Assembly (NCBI RefSeq): GCF_027257155.1
Contig: NZ_JAPWDU010000006.1
Location: 434,001 to 498,000, forward strand
Length of the DNA: 64,000 nt
Source of the DNA: Cerasicoccus sp. TK19100
Lineage (GTDB): Bacteria; Verrucomicrobiota; Verrucomicrobiia; Opitutales; Cerasicoccaceae
Direction of reading: 5' to 3'
The notes under the pieces are model-generated. The model had not been told where the DNA came from. It was given only the letters and a program-made list of their open reading frames with translations, and searched no databases. The translations under genes and the position numbers were made by a program. Shown one piece after another: positions 63,401 through 64,000 of the stretch (the first letter of the stretch is position 1; every line of letters begins with the position of its first letter).

Positions 63401-64000
63401 ACTGGCGGTTAGTTTGGCTTGTTCGGTCCATACGCCATTGGTTCTCGTAAAGACATAGGCGCACCCACTAATGTATCCTCCGATTACGTGATAGTATGCT
63501 CCAATGACTGCCGTATCGCCGCTGATGGTAACGCTATTGCCGAAATACTCAGCAGTTGATATATCACTGGCGGTTAGTTTGGCTTGCTCAGCCCATATGC
63601 CATCAGTCCTGATATAGATATAAGCGCTTCCGCTATCGGATACTGTATTGTCGTCACGCATCGCCCCAATGATTGCTGTGTCTCCAGAGATGCACACACT
63701 ACTGCCGTAGCGATCATCACTGGCGCCATCATTCGCGGTTAATTTATCCTCGAGTATGCCCGCAATCTCTGCGTCCAAATACTGCGCGGTTATGGTGATG
63801 TCTCCACTGATTTCGTTCAGGCTCTGATCCCAGCCTTGAAATGCCCAGCCATCCGTAACCGAAATATCGGGAGGAACTGCTGAGCCCAGATCGCGAACCG
63901 TCTGCACCAACTGGCCGGCAGCTAAGGAGCCGTGTTCACCTAGGTCAAAGCTTACCGTATGTCCAGGTAGGTATTGTGCGGTGATGACTGTATCTTCAGT
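60464..64000 (-). CDS. giant FG-GAP double-propeller protein (partial)
   Basis: Reading frame open to the right window edge, so the start lies outside; at least 1178 residues are visible. From the visible N-side: an InlB-like repeat (GWAFQGWDQSLNEISGDITI), seven FG-GAP repeats, a linker with two InlB-like repeats (FDLDGKGQRTGGGELVQLIY; FNLGEHGALLSGQLVQTV), seven more FG-GAP repeats, another InlB-like repeat, a thrombospondin-3 stretch (DTDGDGQSDYDEF) and a terminal beta domain ending YFVRIDAFLE. Each FG-GAP unit is near 50 residues with the core FGxSVSISGDTAIIGA. It is the larger paralogue of the gene at 54.7 kb. Confidence 0.9.
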   Translation of the reverse strand, partial: TEDTVITAQYLPGHTVSFDLGEHGSLAAGQLVQTVRDLGSAVPPDISVTDGWAFQGWDQSLNEISGDITITAQYLDAEIAGILEDKLTANDGASDDRYGSSVCISGDTAIIGAMRDDNTVSDSGSAYIYIRTDGIWAEQAKLTASDISTAEYFGNSVTISGDTAVIGAYYHVIGGYISGCAYVFTRTNGVWTEQAKLTASDAAADDLFGWCVSISGDTAIIGAYADDDAGENSGSAYVFTRSGDIWTEQAKLTASDAATDHYFGTSVSISGNTAIVGAPEDFIAGNDGGQAYVYTKTNGVWIEQAKLTASDTAPGDYFGRSVSISGDTAIIGAYRDDDAGGSSGSAYVFKRENGVWIEQAKLTASDAASIDFFGLSVSISGDSAVVGAYGNADAGSNSGSAYYYTRSNGVWTEQAKLTASDAASTDYFGYSVGISGNTAIIGAEQDDDLGPSSGSAYIYDLAVEPITITFDLDGKGQRTGGGELVQLIYTEGPAEEPIIAASEGWYFVGWDLDFSSVSKNLSVTAEYIPIHDVTFNLGEHGALLSGQLVQTVTDGHTAIPPEISVANGWAFAGWDESLNDVNSDKIITATYLEVDRAGTLETKLTAYDGTTGDSFGESVNISGDTAIVGAWGDDDAGNNSGSAYIFSKTNGAWTEQAKLTASNTSAEAYFGRSVSISGDTAIIGSAKGSDTNNNFGCAYVYTRRNGIWTEQAKLTASNAESGDYFGSSVSISGNTAIVGADYGSHTLSDIGSVYVYIRSNENWTEQAMLTASDAATYDAFGVSVSISGDTIIIGAFNDDDAGNSSGSAYIFVRNNGIWTEQAKLTASDAETGDLFGRSVSISGDTVIIGAVNGNGIVSESGSAYVFTRTNDVWTEQAKLTASNAGRGDAFGVSVSISGDKAIVGALTNDDAGGDSGSSYVFSRSNEVWTQQAKLTASDAEVGDLFGNSVSISGDTAIIGAIYGGTAGGSAYIYDLAVPPVDVTFSLADKALRTGGGELSQLVVVGTAANAPALTPNAGWVFDGWDTDFSKVITDLSINGLFSYDATDADGDNIPDGWEIVHLGAINNTDGAIDTDGDGQSDYDEFLAGSDPASRTDYFKVKQQEFSAQDRRITLSFNSNDDLANRRYRVLYSPDMSPGSWIEVPGSVTAPSSGNETQVTLDLPGEGALYFVRIDAFLE

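Noticed and set aside
1-64000. tRNA, rRNA or tmRNA genes
   Set aside because: No tRNA T-loop with a matching acceptor stem or conserved rRNA stretch was found on reading; a dedicated search could not be run.

Overview
The window comes from a free-living, probably aquatic or marine, Gram-negative member of the Verrucomicrobiota, most likely the Opitutales/Puniceicoccales side. The basis is inference from gene content: four proteins with C-terminal PEP-CTERM anchors (VPEP/IPEP, hydrophobic stretch, RRR tail), a secreted SHD1-domain protein, a pseudopilin of the kind abundant in Planctomycetes-Verrucomicrobia, a fused ResB-CcsA cytochrome c assembly protein, long-form PurF, thrombospondin-type-3 linkers in secreted proteins, and few clear Shine-Dalgarno sequences. 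No rRNA, tRNA, transposase, prophage or CRISPR array was recognised.

Layout. 0-1.6 kb: a ketoacyl-ACP synthase and its own acyl carrier protein. 1.7-5.8 kb: secreted surface proteins (a glycine-rich protein, a protein with seven SREVS-type repeats), a putative glycosyltransferase and a PEP-CTERM protein. 5.9-17.3 kb: glycogen branching enzyme, an RNase III-like fragment protein, PurF, a PEP-CTERM serine hydrolase, an HNH nuclease, FAH and HAD enzymes. 16.7-20.9 kb: lipoproteins around ccsBA. 21.0-21.3 kb: a striking leader or small RNA with ten Ser triplets before an intrinsic terminator, ahead of a sugar dehydrogenase/diheme cytochrome fusion. 24-30.3 kb: rarA, a holin-like membrane protein, a LysR regulator, YggS, an orphan histidine-kinase-like dimerisation domain and a DRTGG/CBS pyrophosphatase. 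30.5-37.7 kb: pseudopilin, then a leftward LMW-phosphatase/rpiB/unknown/PH-domain/glyA cluster, a PEP-CTERM protein and purD. 37.8-46.2 kb: sulfatase, Fpg/Nei glycosylase, SulP transporter, a TPR protein plus glycosyltransferase, and a DUF4212/sodium-solute symporter pair. 46.2-48.3 kb: a small accessory island with hicBA and a HEPN-like protein, followed by a 22-bp tandem repeat. 48.3-54.6 kb: a DUF2721 protein, ispD-ispF, a dienelactone hydrolase, DoxX and YHS proteins, a DUF4159 protein. 54.7-64 kb: very large secreted FG-GAP beta-propeller proteins, a PEP-CTERM protein and an outer-membrane protein, punctuated by three copies of one terminator hairpin. The last gene runs off the right edge.

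Together the genes mix housekeeping functions (purines, isoprenoids, one-carbon metabolism, glycogen, cytochrome c assembly, DNA repair) with a large investment in exported and surface proteins. Several intergenic inverted repeats belong to at least one REP/MITE-like family that recurs in the window. The best candidates for undescribed biology are the Ser-triplet leader/sRNA, the seven-plus-seven-repeat double propeller protein, the SREVS-repeat protein, the orphan DHp-like protein and the HEPN-like gene beside hicBA.
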